DNA of 64,000 nt from an uncultured Lachnospiraceae bacterium (GTDB taxonomy: Bacteria; Bacillota; Clostridia; Lachnospirales; Lachnospiraceae), in contig CAJTQO010000001.1 in assembly GCA_910578405.1 (NCBI GenBank), positions 18,020 through 82,019 of the forward strand, written 5' to 3'. The position numbers were made by a program, and so were the translations under genes. Below the pieces are notes generated by a model. That model saw only the letters and a program-made list of their open reading frames with translations, made no database searches and was not told the DNA's origin. Positions 27,299 to 35,956 of the stretch are shown here, in pieces (within the stretch, counting starts at the first letter, position 1; the number at the start of each line of letters is the position of its first letter).

Positions 27299-27335
27299 GA
27301 AACAGCCAGGGAAGAAATTCACCTGGCTGTTTTTG
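27299..27335 (+). terminator. Terminator after rpsR, usable in both directions
   Basis: The stem AAACAGCCAGG with its complement is followed by five T's. The minus strand also reads into TTTCTTT, so it may also end the convergent sigma/anti-sigma transcript. Confidence 0.85.
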
Positions 27336-27460
27336 CAGTGCAGTTTTTCCGGCCGAAAAAAGTGAGGCGTTGCGCCCGCCGTGAGCGAAAGAGTGTCTGG
27401 ACGAGGGATATGGCATTTGCCGCTTTGGAAAGCTTAACTTGATGAGAGGGGCATTGAGGC

Positions 27461-28006
27461 TTATGGTTCGTATGTATCTTTCAGCTCATATAGATTGCTG
27501 ACTTTTCGAATGCCGTTTATGCATTCAATCTGTTCCCGGATAGCCTGCGTGTCGGCGTCCAGCTTTATGGCAATTTCATAGTTGGAAGCGCCAGCCAGCG
27601 GATTTTCTTCAAACATATCGGAGAGTTCTTCGGTTAGATAGGCAGACCGGAATTCTTCCCAGGCATCCTCGCCGCTGACAAAACGGACGTTGGAAATGCC
27701 TGGGATGGAACGGAGTTCACGGCCTGCCGCATCTATTTCCTCCGGGGTGATATCGTAGTTGAAAAATACCCGTACATTTTTCGTTTGGTACAAATCATAG
27801 GCGGCGTAAGAGGTTGTGCATAGGGTGGCGCAAAATACGGTCAGCAGAACCGCTGCCGCCAGTTTGGAATGGCGGAATAAAATTTTTTTGCTATGCCTGG
27901 TCTGTAAACTGCTTTCCAGCAATTCGTCAGCCATCCCGTCAGGCATAATAAGCGCCGTTACAGCATCGTTAATTTCCTTTTTCCATTGTTTATTCATATT
28001 GTCCAT
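27461..28006 (-). CDS. Probable anti-sigma factor with an FtsX-like extracellular domain
   Basis: 181 residues from the ATG at 28006 (GAGGA five bases upstream; GTG 28018 is the alternative). Residues 1-45 are cytoplasmic, one membrane helix lies near 45-65, and the rest is outside. The outer domain matches the FtsX outer loop encoded at 5439-6335: FVSGEDAWEEFRSAYL against FVSAEEAWAGFRDDYL, and ENPLAGASNYEI against ENPLANSAHYVI. There is no zinc-type HxxxCxxC anti-sigma motif. It overlaps the ECF sigma gene by 17 bases, the usual sign of a sigma/anti-sigma pair. The role is inferred from position and topology. Confidence 0.75.
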   Translation of the reverse strand: MDNMNKQWKKEINDAVTALIMPDGMADELLESSLQTRHSKKILFRHSKLAAAVLLTVFCATLCTTSYAAYDLYQTKNVRVFFNYDITPEEIDAAGRELRSIPGISNVRFVSGEDAWEEFRSAYLTEELSDMFEENPLAGASNYEIAIKLDADTQAIREQIECINGIRKVSNLYELKDTYEP

Positions 28007-28502
28007 AGAATTCCTCACTTTCTGTCAGTTGTTGTTTCAGCCTTTCCCTTCCCCTTTGCAGACGCTTTTTTACCGCGCTTTGCGACAATCCGGTTATTAG
28101 TGAGACTTCGCTGATGGAATAGCCCTCTACGTAATGTAGCAGCAGGATGGATTTCCATTTTGCCGGCAGGGCAATGATTTCCTTTATAAGCCCCTGTTGG
28201 GCGGACGTGGCCTGCAGATGCCCCAGTTCCTCTAAAGGGACATATGCATGGCGTTTGTTGAAACGCAGACAATCTTTACACAGATTAACGGTTATTTTTA
28301 ACAGCCAGGCTTTCCGATGCGCCTCTTCCCGGAAAGCAGGAGCCTTTTCCATATATTTAATCAGCGCCTCCTGAAGCACATCCTGTACATCGGAAGGATT
28401 CCCCAGGATTACATAGGCAGTCCGGTAGAGCATATTGCCATAAATATGGATAACTTCTTTTATTTCTGCGTCGTTTTTTTCTTTTATATTTTCTTGTTTC
28501 AT
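27990..28502 (-). CDS. ECF-type RNA polymerase sigma factor
   Basis: 170 residues from the ATG at 28502 (GAGGAAAT upstream). Region 2 (NPSDVQDVLQEALIKYMEK ... RKAWLLKITVNLCKD) and region 4 (LLHYVEGYSISEVSLITGL then SAVKKRLQRGRERL) are both present. No region 1 or 3, so it is extracytoplasmic-function type. A longer frame reaches 28709 but those extra residues do not resemble a sigma factor. It is co-transcribed and overlaps with the FtsX-domain protein, its likely inhibitor. I found no clear ECF-type self-promoter; a SigA-like one lies at 28570-28597. Confidence 0.9.
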   Translation of the reverse strand: MKQENIKEKNDAEIKEVIHIYGNMLYRTAYVILGNPSDVQDVLQEALIKYMEKAPAFREEAHRKAWLLKITVNLCKDCLRFNKRHAYVPLEELGHLQATSAQQGLIKEIIALPAKWKSILLLHYVEGYSISEVSLITGLSQSAVKKRLQRGRERLKQQLTESEEFYGQYE

Positions 28503-28569
28503 ATTTCCTCGCTTCCTGTTTCCTGTAAGAACGCCGCCGCCATGGTTTCCCTTTCCTTTTCCCGCCTCT

Positions 28570-28597
28570 ATTATATACACGTTTGTTATCCCGCAAA
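28570..28597 (-). promoter_or_regulatory. Promoter of the sigma/anti-sigma operon
   Basis: On the minus strand TTTGCG, 16 bases, TATAAT, about 68 bases before the sigma start. Confidence 0.45.
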
Positions 28598-28718
28598 AGT
28601 GACAAAAGATTTCCAGATTAGATATGGATTTGCAGTCACATCCCGTCATGCTTAGAAAAGAAATGTCGAAAACGGCTGAAAATGAATATATAATGTTGTG
28701 GAATTTCATGGGGAAAAA

Positions 28719-28727
28719 TGATATACT
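28719..28727 (+). promoter_or_regulatory. Extended -10 promoter of gdpP
   Basis: TGATATACT fits TGnTATAmT; a TTGTGG lies rather far upstream. It is about 48 bases before the gdpP start. Confidence 0.45.
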
Positions 28728-28774
28728 ATAGGAAATGGCAAAATTATGCTAAAGAATAACACAGAGGTTAAACA

Positions 28775-30820
28775 ATGAAGAACAGCGTCAAATTAAAAGG
28801 CAGGTTGAAAAGCTATCTGCAGACATCCATTTACCTGGGTGTTTTGCTTGTGTTGGTAAATCTTGGGATATATGTTATTGACTACAGGGCAGGATTGGTT
28901 CTGACATGCTTTGTCCTATTTTATTTTGCCATAGTGATAGCGCTGCTACTGTATAATAAACCGGTCATTATGAATGAACTAATCAGTTTTGCCACCCAAT
29001 ACGGCCAGATACAGCGTAAGCTGTTACGCGACTTGGATTTGCCCCATGCCTTATTGGATGAGGCGGGCAAGATTATCTGGACAAACATTGCCTTTGAAAA
29101 AGCGGTACATAAGGAGAAAGGTTACCGCAAGTCTATCACGTCCCTGTTCCCGATGGTGACGCGGGAAAGGCTGCCAGGGGATGTGGATGAGGTGGAGCTG
29201 AGCGTCAGCTTTGAAAACAACGACTATGTGGCCAAGATGAAGAAGATTTCCCTAAAGGAAATGGCGTTAAACAGTGACATTATTGAAGAGAAGGACTATG
29301 AGGGATATTTGATTGCCTTGTATTTGTTTGACGAGACGGCCCTTAAGATTGCCTTGCAGGAAGTGGACGACCAGAGTCTGGCCGTAGGGATGATTTACCT
29401 GGATAACTACGAGGAAGCGCTGGAAAGCGTGGAGGATGTGCGGCGTTCCCTTTTAATTGCGTTGATTGACCGTAAGGTGAATAAGTATATCGCCGGGCTG
29501 GACGGTATCTGTAAGAAAATTGAAAAAGATAAGTTCCTTGTGATTTTGCGCAAAAAAGCGGTTGCATCCCTGCAGGAGGATCGTTTTGACTTACTGGAGG
29601 ATGTAAAGACAGTCAATATCGGCAATGAGATGGCCGTTACGGTAAGTATCGGCATGGGACTGGACGGGCTGACGTATGCGCAAAATTATGAATTTGCCCG
29701 CAATGCCATAGATTTAGCCTTGGGGCGCGGCGGAGACCAGGCAGTGGTGAAGACGCCCCACAATACGGTTTATTATGGCGGAAAGAGTCAGCAGGTGGAG
29801 AAAAGTACCAGGGTAAAGGCGCGGGTAAAGGCGCAGGCGTTAAAGGAAATTATATCCGTAAAGGACAAAGTGCTTGTAATGGGACACAGGAATGCGGATA
29901 TTGACAGTTTCGGGGCGGCAGTGGGCATTGCGCGGATTGCGGCCACACTGGAACGGAAGGTGCATATTGTGTTAAGCGACGCTCCGGCTTCCTTGGATCC
30001 ATTTGTGGAAATGTTCCATAATAACCAGGATTATGACGATGACTTGATAATCAACAGTCAGCAGGCTGTGGAAATGGTAGGGAACAATGCGGTGCTGGTG
30101 GTGGTGGATGTGAACAAACCGAGCATTACGGACTGCCCGGAACTGCTGCGTCTGTGCAAATCCATTGTCGTGTTTGACCATCACAGGCAGGGGACGGAAA
30201 TTATCGAGAATGCCACGCTTTCTTATGTGGAGGCTTATGCTTCATCCACCTGCGAAATGATATCGGAGATTTTGCAGTATATCGGAGAGAATGTGAAGAT
30301 TAAGACAGTGGAAGCGGACTGCATGTATTCGGGGATTATGATTGACACGAATAACTTTATGACCAAAACAGGCGTGCGGACTTTTGAAGCCGCTGCATTT
30401 TTAAGGCGTAACGGGGCGGACGTGACCAGGGTGCGCAAACTGTTCCGGGAGGATGCCGCGGAATATAAGGCAAAGGCGGACGCGGTCAGCCAGGCGGAGA
30501 TATACCGCAATTGCTATGCCATTTCCATTTGCACCAGCGATGAAATACAGAGCCCTACGGTTGTGGGGGCGCAGGCGGCGAATGAACTGCTAAATATCAA
30601 AGGGGTAAAGGCGAGTTTTATTCTGACAGAATACCAAAACTTGGTCTATGTCAGCGCCCGCTCCATCGACGAGGTGAATGTGCAGCTTGTCATGGAACGG
30701 CTGGGCGGCGGAGGGCATATGAATATTGCCGGCTGTCAGATGGAGGATACCTCACTGGTGGAAGGGATTGGCATAATCAAGCGCACCTTGGATACGATGC
30801 TGGAGGAAGGGGAAATCTAG
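28775..30820 (+). CDS. gdpP: c-di-AMP phosphodiesterase GdpP
   Basis: 681 residues: two membrane helices (about 15-60), a PAS-like domain, a degenerate GGDEF domain (about 180-330), and a DHH/DHHA1 catalytic unit with GHRNADIDSFG, VVDVNKP, VFDHHRQG and GGGGHMNIAG. This is the full GdpP architecture. It breaks down c-di-AMP, balancing the synthase encoded at 58512. It lies 87 bases before rplI, the gene order of Firmicutes near the replication origin. Confidence 0.95.
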   Translation: MKNSVKLKGRLKSYLQTSIYLGVLLVLVNLGIYVIDYRAGLVLTCFVLFYFAIVIALLLYNKPVIMNELISFATQYGQIQRKLLRDLDLPHALLDEAGKIIWTNIAFEKAVHKEKGYRKSITSLFPMVTRERLPGDVDEVELSVSFENNDYVAKMKKISLKEMALNSDIIEEKDYEGYLIALYLFDETALKIALQEVDDQSLAVGMIYLDNYEEALESVEDVRRSLLIALIDRKVNKYIAGLDGICKKIEKDKFLVILRKKAVASLQEDRFDLLEDVKTVNIGNEMAVTVSIGMGLDGLTYAQNYEFARNAIDLALGRGGDQAVVKTPHNTVYYGGKSQQVEKSTRVKARVKAQALKEIISVKDKVLVMGHRNADIDSFGAAVGIARIAATLERKVHIVLSDAPASLDPFVEMFHNNQDYDDDLIINSQQAVEMVGNNAVLVVVDVNKPSITDCPELLRLCKSIVVFDHHRQGTEIIENATLSYVEAYASSTCEMISEILQYIGENVKIKTVEADCMYSGIMIDTNNFMTKTGVRTFEAAAFLRRNGADVTRVRKLFREDAAEYKAKADAVSQAEIYRNCYAISICTSDEIQSPTVVGAQAANELLNIKGVKASFILTEYQNLVYVSARSIDEVNVQLVMERLGGGGHMNIAGCQMEDTSLVEGIGIIKRTLDTMLEEGEI

Positions 30821-30907
30821 ACAGGGATATGGCTGCCGGGGGAGTGCGGCCCGGGTGGAATGCAAGGATAAAGAGAGACAGCGTACTGGAGAAAGGCAGG
30901 ATTAAGG

Positions 30908-31357
30908 ATGAAAGTAATATTGTTGGAGGATGTAAAGAGTCTTGGAAAAAAGGGACAGGTTGTAGAGGTCAGTGACGGTTATGCAAGGAATTACGTGCTT
31001 CCCAGGAAGTTAGGGGTGGAAGCGAACGGGAAAAATATGAATGACCTGAAATTGAAAAAGGCCAATGAAGAGAAGATTGCCAAGGAGCAGTTTGCGGCGG
31101 CGCAGGCTTTTGCGGCAGAGATGGAGACAAAGGAAGTGATTGTAGGGATTAAGTCCGGGGAAGGGGGAAGGACGTTCGGCTCCGTGTCTTCCAAGGAAAT
31201 CGTGGAAGCGGCTAAGCAGCAATGCGGTCTGGAGATTGATAAGAAGAAGATTCAACTGCCGGAAGCGATTAGAAGCCTTGGCGTGTATGAGGTGTCAGTG
31301 AAGCTGCATCCGAAGGTGACGGGGAAATTACGGGTTAAGGTGCAGGAAGCCGGGTAA
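30908..31357 (+). CDS. rplI: 50S ribosomal protein bL9
   Basis: 149 residues starting MKVILLEDVKSLGKKGQVVEV, with a long central helix rich in Lys, Glu and Ala and the C-terminal domain (GRTFGSVSSKEIV). Standard length. It sits between gdpP and dnaB, a common order. Confidence 0.97.
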   Translation: MKVILLEDVKSLGKKGQVVEVSDGYARNYVLPRKLGVEANGKNMNDLKLKKANEEKIAKEQFAAAQAFAAEMETKEVIVGIKSGEGGRTFGSVSSKEIVEAAKQQCGLEIDKKKIQLPEAIRSLGVYEVSVKLHPKVTGKLRVKVQEAG

Positions 31358-31489
31358 GGGCTACAAAGGCTGTGGAGGAAAGGGCAGGGAGCGCGGGATA
31401 AGCGCAAAGCGGCAGAATGGATTCCACGCAGCGAAGCGATGGAAATAACAGGAAGCGGATGAAACCAGGCAGAAAAGTGGGGGAAAAAC

Positions 31490-32830
31490 GTGGCAGAGAT
31501 GGAAGAGGCGCTGCTCAAACGGATACTCCCGCACAGCATAGAGGCGGAGCAGTCGGTAGTGGGCGCGATGCTGATGGACAGGGAAGCAATCACAGTGGCG
31601 GCGGAGATTGTTTCGGCAGAGGACTTTTACAGTAAGCAGTGCGGAACCTTGTTTGAAGCAATGACAGAATTAAATGATGAGGGGAAGCCGGTGGATATGG
31701 TTACATTGCAGGACCGCCTGAAAGAGAAGGATGTGCCGCCGGAAGTAAGCAGTTTGGAATTTATCAGGGATTTGATTACGGCAGTGCCGACTTCTGCCAA
31801 TATTAAGTATTATGCCAATATTGTGTCGGAAAAGGCGGTTTTGCGCAGATTAATCAAATTAAATGAGGAAATCGCCAATACCTGCTATGTAGGCAGGGAG
31901 AGTCTGGAAGCGATTTTGGAGGATACGGAAAAGCGGGTTTTCGATTTGGTGCAGCGAAGGAATACAGGAGAATTCGTTCCCATCCGGCAAATTGTCATGA
32001 ATGCCATGGATCAGATAGAGAAGGCTTCCAAGAACAAAGGGAATGTGACAGGCATTGCCACAGGATTTATTGATTTGGACTACCGCACGGCGGGGATGCA
32101 GCCTTCCGACCTTGTTTTGATTGCGGCAAGGCCCTCTATGGGGAAGACGGCGTTTGTGCTGAATATCGCACAATATGTGGCTTTTAAACAAAATCAGACG
32201 GTGGCCGTATTTAGCCTGGAAATGTCGAAAGAACAGTTGGTAAACCGGCTTTTTTCCTTAGAATCCAAAGTGGACGCTCAAAAACTGCGTACCGGCAATT
32301 TGTCGGACAATGATTGGGAAAGGCTTATAGAGACGGCAGGGGTGATTGGCAAATCCAATTTGATTATTGACGATACGCCGGGGATTAGTATTGCAGAGCT
32401 GCGTTCCAAATGCAGGAAGTACCGGTTGGAGCATGATTTGAAAATGATTATTATTGATTATTTGCAGTTGATGTCAGGCAGCGGCAGGGGTGGGGATTCC
32501 AGGCAGCAGGAAATTTCGGATATTTCCCGTTCCCTGAAGGCTTTGGCAAGGGAATTGAGCGTTCCGGTGCTTGCCTTGTCGCAGTTAAGCCGCGCCGTGG
32601 AGCAACGTCCGGACCATCGCCCCATGCTTTCGGATTTGCGTGAGTCCGGCGCCATAGAGCAGGATGCCGATGTGGTGATGTTTATATACCGTGATGAATA
32701 TTACAATAAAGATACGGAGAAAAAAGGGATTGCCGAGATTATCGTAGCGAAGCAGAGGAATGGGCCAATAGGGACTGTTGAACTGGTATGGCTGCCGGAA
32801 TATACGAAATTTGCCAATATGCAGAGGTAA
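31490..32830 (+). CDS. dnaB: Replicative DNA helicase DnaB
   Basis: 446 residues: N-terminal collar domain (LPHSIEAEQSVVGAML), linker, and RecA-type helicase with Walker A ARPSMGKTAF, IIIDYLQLM (Walker B), and QLSRAVEQRPDHRP. It unwinds DNA ahead of the fork. GTG 31490 is taken as start; ATG 31499 is the alternative. No intein. Confidence 0.97.
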   Translation: MAEMEEALLKRILPHSIEAEQSVVGAMLMDREAITVAAEIVSAEDFYSKQCGTLFEAMTELNDEGKPVDMVTLQDRLKEKDVPPEVSSLEFIRDLITAVPTSANIKYYANIVSEKAVLRRLIKLNEEIANTCYVGRESLEAILEDTEKRVFDLVQRRNTGEFVPIRQIVMNAMDQIEKASKNKGNVTGIATGFIDLDYRTAGMQPSDLVLIAARPSMGKTAFVLNIAQYVAFKQNQTVAVFSLEMSKEQLVNRLFSLESKVDAQKLRTGNLSDNDWERLIETAGVIGKSNLIIDDTPGISIAELRSKCRKYRLEHDLKMIIIDYLQLMSGSGRGGDSRQQEISDISRSLKALARELSVPVLALSQLSRAVEQRPDHRPMLSDLRESGAIEQDADVVMFIYRDEYYNKDTEKKGIAEIIVAKQRNGPIGTVELVWLPEYTKFANMQR

Positions 32831-32948
32831 TAAGGCCATGTCCAGACAGATGGTCTGCCAGAGAGGCGCGTCCGGAGAAAATGGGCGGCGGTTTTGAAAG
32901 AAAAGAGTAAAGGATAGGAAAGAGCGGTAAAAGTAAAATAAGGGACAG

Positions 32949-32982
32949 AAGAGGACAAGCGTAAGATGCTGTCCTCTTTTTA
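32949..32982 (+). terminator. Terminator after dnaB
   Basis: The stem AAGAGGACA with its complement, a loop of about 12 bases, and five to six T's. It ends the gdpP-rplI-dnaB unit. Confidence 0.85.
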
Positions 32983-33047
32983 CATATATAGCTTACAAAA
33001 TAAGACATGATTCGACATAAGTTTACAGGAAGGAAAGGAGAAAGGGA

Positions 33048-34685
33048 ATGGAACAGGCGCGTTATTTGATATCGGATGCAGCGAAAAAGGTAGAGGTGGA
33101 ATCCCATGTACTGCGCTATTGGGAAGAAGAATTGGAAATCCCGATTAAGCGCAATGAACTGGGGCATCGGTATTATACCCAGGATGATGTGGAATGTTTC
33201 CGGGAGATTAAGAGCCTGAAGGAACAGGGGCTGCAGTTAAAAGCAATCCGGATGATTTTAAAGGATGGGAAACTGGAGAGATGGGATGATAAAATAGTGT
33301 CTCCGGCAAGAAAATTAGCGGCGGAACAGGCGGCGGAGGCTGCCAATATGGACGGGAGCGGGTCTGGCAAGAAGGAAGGCAGCCGGACAGGAAACGGAGC
33401 AGCCATTTATGAAAGCAGTCAGACAGAAAACGGGGCAGCCATTTATGAAAGCAGTCAGACAGAAAACGGGGCAGCCGCTTATGAAAGCGGCCGGACTGGA
33501 AACGGAACCGATGGCTATAAGGATGGCCGGAGCGGAGGCGGTTTGGAACGCTGTGAGGAGAGCCGGACTGAAGGCGGTTTAGCCGGTTATGAGAGCAGTC
33601 AGACAGAAAGCGGTGCAGACCGTTATGAAGGCAGGGGAACCGGAAACGGATTGGACAACTATGGGAGCAGTCAGGCAGGAAGCGGCGTGAACGGTGATAA
33701 GGGCAGAGGGACAGGAGGCGATGTGGACGGTGATAAAGCCAGCGGAACTGTGAGCGGGCCGGAGGGTTATGAAAGCCGCCGGACTGTAAGCGGTGTGGAC
33801 AGCTATGAAGGCGGCTGGACTGCAAGCAGGGCGGATGGATATGAAAACAATGAGGTTGTGGGCCGGCTGGATGGATATGGAAACAGCGGGACTGTGGTCA
33901 GGGCAGATGTATATGGAAACAGCGGGACTGTGGTCAGGGGGGATGGATATGGAAATAGCTGGACTGTGGCCAGGGCGGATGGATATGGAAACAGCGGGAC
34001 TGTGGTCAGGGGGGATGGATATGGAAATAGCAGGACTGTGGCCAGGGGGGATGGATGTGGAAGTAGCGGAGCTGTGGCCGGAAGCGATGAATATGAAAAT
34101 AATGAAGCTGTGGGCCGGCTGGATGGATATGGAAATAGCGGGACTGTGGTCAGGCTGGATGGGTATGAAAACAGTGGGGCTTCGGCCAGACAGGAGAAGG
34201 ATGGAACCCGTACGTCCGGGAAGAGGGCAGGCCGATATGAGGCTGGAGGCATGGCAGAGGATGCAGTAAACAGGGGGAATATGGCGGCAGACGGACATAT
34301 CGTGAGTGAACAGGAGAGGCATATGATAGAAATTATCAAGAAGAGGGAGATTGCGGAAGTCAGGGAGGAAAGCCGGGAAGAAAAAAATGCACGGATGCAG
34401 TTTCTCCTGCAGAATATGATTGCGGAAGCGGTTAGGGATAATAACCGGGAATTATGTGAGGATATCAAACAAAGCGTATTAAAAGAACTGGATTATCAGT
34501 TCCGTATGCAGGAAGAGCGGACACAGGGATGGGAAGAGCAACGCAGAAGGCGGGAGGAAGAACACTATAAAGCGCTGGATGAGATGCTGCGCAGCTATAG
34601 CAGCAAAAAAGGAAAGAAACGCGTAAAATCGGATAAGAAGAAAAGCGCTCCCTTCGGTTTAAAGAAAAAGCCTTCCATCATATGA
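33048..34685 (+). CDS. MerR-type DNA-binding protein with 22 tandem 12-residue repeats
   Basis: 545 residues. Residues 5-75 form a MerR-type winged helix (YLISDAAKKVEVESHVLRYW ... LGHRYYTQDDVECF). Residues 119-382 are 22 repeats of 12 residues with forms such as DGYGNSGTVVRG and AIYESSQTENGA. Residues 415-520 form a charged coiled coil, ending in a Lys-rich tail. No effector domain. The helix-plus-coiled-coil layout recalls chromosome-anchoring proteins such as RacA, but that is only analogy. The last residues and TGA lie inside the palindromic terminator of the convergent ferredoxin gene. The target is unknown. Confidence 0.75.
   Translation: MEQARYLISDAAKKVEVESHVLRYWEEELEIPIKRNELGHRYYTQDDVECFREIKSLKEQGLQLKAIRMILKDGKLERWDDKIVSPARKLAAEQAAEAANMDGSGSGKKEGSRTGNGAAIYESSQTENGAAIYESSQTENGAAAYESGRTGNGTDGYKDGRSGGGLERCEESRTEGGLAGYESSQTESGADRYEGRGTGNGLDNYGSSQAGSGVNGDKGRGTGGDVDGDKASGTVSGPEGYESRRTVSGVDSYEGGWTASRADGYENNEVVGRLDGYGNSGTVVRADVYGNSGTVVRGDGYGNSWTVARADGYGNSGTVVRGDGYGNSRTVARGDGCGSSGAVAGSDEYENNEAVGRLDGYGNSGTVVRLDGYENSGASARQEKDGTRTSGKRAGRYEAGGMAEDAVNRGNMAADGHIVSEQERHMIEIIKKREIAEVREESREEKNARMQFLLQNMIAEAVRDNNRELCEDIKQSVLKELDYQFRMQEERTQGWEEQRRRREEEHYKALDEMLRSYSSKKGKKRVKSDKKKSAPFGLKKKPSII
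33402..34193 (+). repeat. 36-bp coding minisatellite (22 copies)
   Basis: Tandem units of 36 bp, all in frame. The 3' units (about 33870-34160) are nearly identical at the DNA level (GGATATGGAAACAGCGGGAC variants), while the 5' units are more diverged, implying recent expansion at the 3' side. The frame is free of stops on several strands and frames, which produces shadow open frames. Confidence 0.9.
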
Positions 34686-34695
34686 TGGAAGGCTT
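34668..34695 (-). terminator. Palindromic terminator of the ferredoxin gene, overlapping a convergent stop codon
   Basis: A perfect 28-base palindrome centred on CATATG (14-bp arms). On the minus strand it is followed by TTTTTCTTT, so it ends ferredoxin transcription. The plus-strand gene's TGA (34683-34685) lies within it. Confidence 0.8.
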
Positions 34696-34710
34696 AATCC
34701 CTTATAGTCC

Positions 34711-34881
34711 TTATTCTTCGGAAATAGCGCCTGTCGGACACTGTCCTGCACAGGAACCACAGCTAATGCATGTATTTGCATCAATTTCAAATTTGCCATC
34801 CCCCATGCTGATAGCCCCAACCGGACACTGGCTTTCACATGCGCCACATGCTACACAAGAATCATTGATTACGTATGCCAT
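34711..34881 (-). CDS. 2[4Fe-4S] ferredoxin
   Basis: 56 residues starting MAYVINDSCVACGACESQCP and ending GQCPTGAISEE, with two complete CxxCxxCxxxCP cluster motifs (the second is CISCGSCAGQCP). It is the clostridial low-potential electron carrier, cytoplasmic. AGGAGG lies 9 bases before the ATG, and a promoter lies at 34934-34962. It could supply reductant to the neighbouring radical-SAM activase, though ferredoxins serve many partners. Confidence 0.95.
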   Translation of the reverse strand: MAYVINDSCVACGACESQCPVGAISMGDGKFEIDANTCISCGSCAGQCPTGAISEE

Positions 34882-34933
34882 TATCGTATACCTCCTTCTA
34901 TGTTTTGGATCATATTTTTCAATCTCCGTTTTT

Positions 34934-34962
34934 ATTTTAATATAAAGTGTCGCTAATTACAA
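34934..34962 (-). promoter_or_regulatory. Ferredoxin promoter
   Basis: On the minus strand TTGTAA, 17 bases, TAAAAT. Confidence 0.6.
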
Positions 34963-35093
34963 GTAAAACCTTTCTGAAATTATGGAAATATAGGGACCTG
35001 CGCCTTTCACTTAAGGGTTCCATGGAGTGTCGGACAAGCCTGGAGGAATGCGCGCCGCTGGATTGGCAGGCGGCGCCAGGCAGGGGAAGCGGA

Positions 35094-35855
35094 TTACTTT
35101 TGGGGTGGTTGTTCTGCCCGGCGCTTTTTAATGCCGTCTAAAATTACTTTTTTCTTTTCAACGACTTTGTCTTTATCCATGGCAGGGACATCCGCAAGCT
35201 TGTATTCCATGCCTAATTTATCATATTTTGTTTTCCCCATGGTATGATAGGGCAGGACATCCAGGGCTTTGAGATTGGAAAACTGTCCGATGAAATATCC
35301 CAGGTCAAACAGATATTTATCATCGTCCGTAATGCCTGGGACGACGACATGGCGGATCCACATGGCAACCTGTTTTTCGTTTAGGTAGGAGGCAAAAGCC
35401 AGTATCCCGTCATTGGGCTGCGCCGTAAGTTCTTTGTGCTTGTTTGGGTCGATATGTTTGATGTCCAGCATAACCAGGTCGGTAAGCTCCATCAGTCGGT
35501 CCAGTTTTTTGATCCACTCGGTATTTTGCGGCTTAAATGCGATGCCAGAACTGTCAATGCAGGTGTGGACGTTTTCCTTTTTGGCAAGAGTGAACAGGTC
35601 AATAAGAAAATCTACCTGCATCAGAGGTTCGCCGCCTGTTACGGTAATGCCGCCTTTTGTGTAGAATGCGGCATTGCGTTTGTATTGTTCAAAGATTTCT
35701 TCCGGTTCCATAAGGACGCCGCCGTCCATGGGCCAGGTATCGGGGTTGTGGCAGTAGGCGCACCGCATTGGACAGCCCTGCACAAAAACGACAAATCGTG
35801 TGCCGGGGCCATCCACCGTGCCAAAAGATTCTAATGAGTGTATTCTTCCTTGCAT
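35094..35855 (-). CDS. pflA: Pyruvate formate-lyase activating enzyme
   Basis: 253-residue radical-SAM protein with the cluster motif CPMRCAYC near residue 30 and GGEPLMQ near 76, the pattern of PflA. It uses S-adenosylmethionine to place the glycyl radical on pyruvate formate-lyase. GGGAG precedes the ATG. It is separated from the lyase genes (40436-43037, same strand) by four plus-strand genes, whereas the two are usually adjacent. Its own promoter lies at 35889-35917. Confidence 0.95.
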   Translation of the reverse strand: MQGRIHSLESFGTVDGPGTRFVVFVQGCPMRCAYCHNPDTWPMDGGVLMEPEEIFEQYKRNAAFYTKGGITVTGGEPLMQVDFLIDLFTLAKKENVHTCIDSSGIAFKPQNTEWIKKLDRLMELTDLVMLDIKHIDPNKHKELTAQPNDGILAFASYLNEKQVAMWIRHVVVPGITDDDKYLFDLGYFIGQFSNLKALDVLPYHTMGKTKYDKLGMEYKLADVPAMDKDKVVEKKKVILDGIKKRRAEQPPQK

Positions 35856-35888
35856 TTTAATAATCTCCCTTCCGCTGTTCTTTCTATC

Positions 35889-35917
35889 AGTATAGCAGAT
35901 GTTTTGGAAAAAGCCAA
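35889..35917 (-). promoter_or_regulatory. pflA promoter
   Basis: On the minus strand TTGGCT, 17 bases, TATACT. Confidence 0.6.
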
Positions 35918-35956
35918 TAAGGATTCTTGGCGCTTGCCTACCGGACTTTTTTAGTT

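Noticed and set aside
28503..28709. N-terminal extension of the sigma factor
   Set aside because: The extra 69 codons do not resemble a sigma factor and overlap the promoter; the ATG at 28502 has a good ribosome site.
33402..34193. CRISPR-like array
   Set aside because: The 36-bp units are contiguous, with no spacers, and lie in frame in a long gene with a MerR-type start.
33208..34468. Long minus-strand and alternative-frame open frames over the repeat
   Set aside because: They are produced by the stop-free 36-bp repeat, have low-complexity products and lack ribosome sites.
34659..34847. 62-codon minus-strand frame opposite the end of the repeat gene
   Set aside because: It is a shadow of the ferredoxin gene, which has both cluster motifs and a good ribosome site in another frame.
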